From an uncultured Atopobiaceae bacterium (GTDB taxonomy: Bacteria > Actinomycetota > Coriobacteriia > Coriobacteriales > Atopobiaceae), in assembly GCA_905235165.1 (NCBI GenBank), contig CAJOKK010000092.1, positions 1-5,834 of the forward strand: 5,834 bases of DNA, read 5' to 3'. The position numbers and the translations under genes were made by a program. The notes under the pieces are model-generated. The model did no database searches, was not told where the DNA came from, and saw nothing but the letters and a program-made list of their open reading frames with translations. Below, piece by piece: positions 5,692 to 5,834 of this stretch. How positions within the stretch are numbered: position 1 is the stretch's first letter; each line of letters starts with the position of its first letter.

Positions 5692-5834
5692 ATGAAAAAG
5701 TTCAAAACCGAGAGCAAAAAGCTTCTTGACCTCATGATTAACTCCATTTACACGAATCATGAGATCTTCCTGCGCGAGCTCATCTCCAACGCGTCTGACG
5801 CCATCGACAAGCTGTCCTTTGCCGCGCTGACCGA
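5692..5834 (+). CDS. htpG: Molecular chaperone HtpG (Hsp90), N-terminal fragment cut by window edge
   Basis: ATG 5692, preceded by AAAGGAG (5681-5687), opens a frame still open at the right edge, giving 47 complete codons. The protein begins MKKFKTESKKLLDLMINSIY and continues to EIFLRELISNASDAIDKL, the invariant start of bacterial Hsp90. It is the first part of the GHKL ATPase domain; ELISNASDA carries the catalytic Glu and the Mg-ATP-binding Asn. HtpG is a cytoplasmic dimeric ATP-dependent chaperone of about 600-650 residues, so over 90% lies outside the window. The run of lysines at the N-terminus resembles Firmicute versions more than proteobacterial ones. The spacing of 4 nt between AAGGAG and ATG is slightly short but usable. 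It is transcribed away from hisJ. Confidence 0.95.
   Translation, partial: MKKFKTESKKLLDLMINSIYTNHEIFLRELISNASDAIDKLSFAALT

Overview
The window looks like chromosomal DNA from a high-GC anaerobic Gram-positive, most likely a member of the Coriobacteriia (Olsenella/Collinsella/Atopobium-like). This is inferred from the GC-rich third codon positions, Firmicute-like HtpG and YhgE/Pip sequences, and good AGGAGG-type ribosome binding sites. No taxonomic search was possible, so the placement is tentative.

Layout, left to right. (1) Positions 2-3069 hold two tandem plus-strand genes for YhgE/Pip-family membrane proteins. The first is cut by the left edge. The second starts on a GTG whose G is the last base of the first gene's TAG, behind a perfect Shine-Dalgarno, so the two are translationally coupled. 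(2) Positions 3070-3280 are a convergent intergenic region dominated by a 55-bp perfect inverted repeat (3090-3144 / 3173-3227). Each arm is itself an imperfect palindrome, a REPIN-like or MITE-like architecture. It is followed by the intrinsic terminator of a minus-strand tRNA. (3) tRNA-Pro(CGG) lies at 3357-3281 on the minus strand with an encoded CCA and its own strong promoter. (4) cysK (3665-4576, plus) encodes O-acetylserine sulfhydrylase. It has a recognisable sigma-70-type promoter, a leader of about 90 nt that may hold a short cysteine-containing upstream ORF, and a strong terminator. (5) A minus-strand PHP-family histidinol-phosphatase gene (5506-4685) converges on that terminator. 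(6) A divergent intergenic region leads to the 5' end of htpG (Hsp90), which runs off the right edge and is represented by its first 47 codons.

The genes do not form one pathway. The YhgE/Pip pair is an operon, and the rest are single-gene transcription units: cysteine synthesis, a stand-alone histidinol-phosphatase, a tRNA and a chaperone. The feature that ordinary annotation explains least is the nested palindrome between the YhgE/Pip operon and the tRNA-Pro terminator. No phage, CRISPR, transposase or defence gene is visible.
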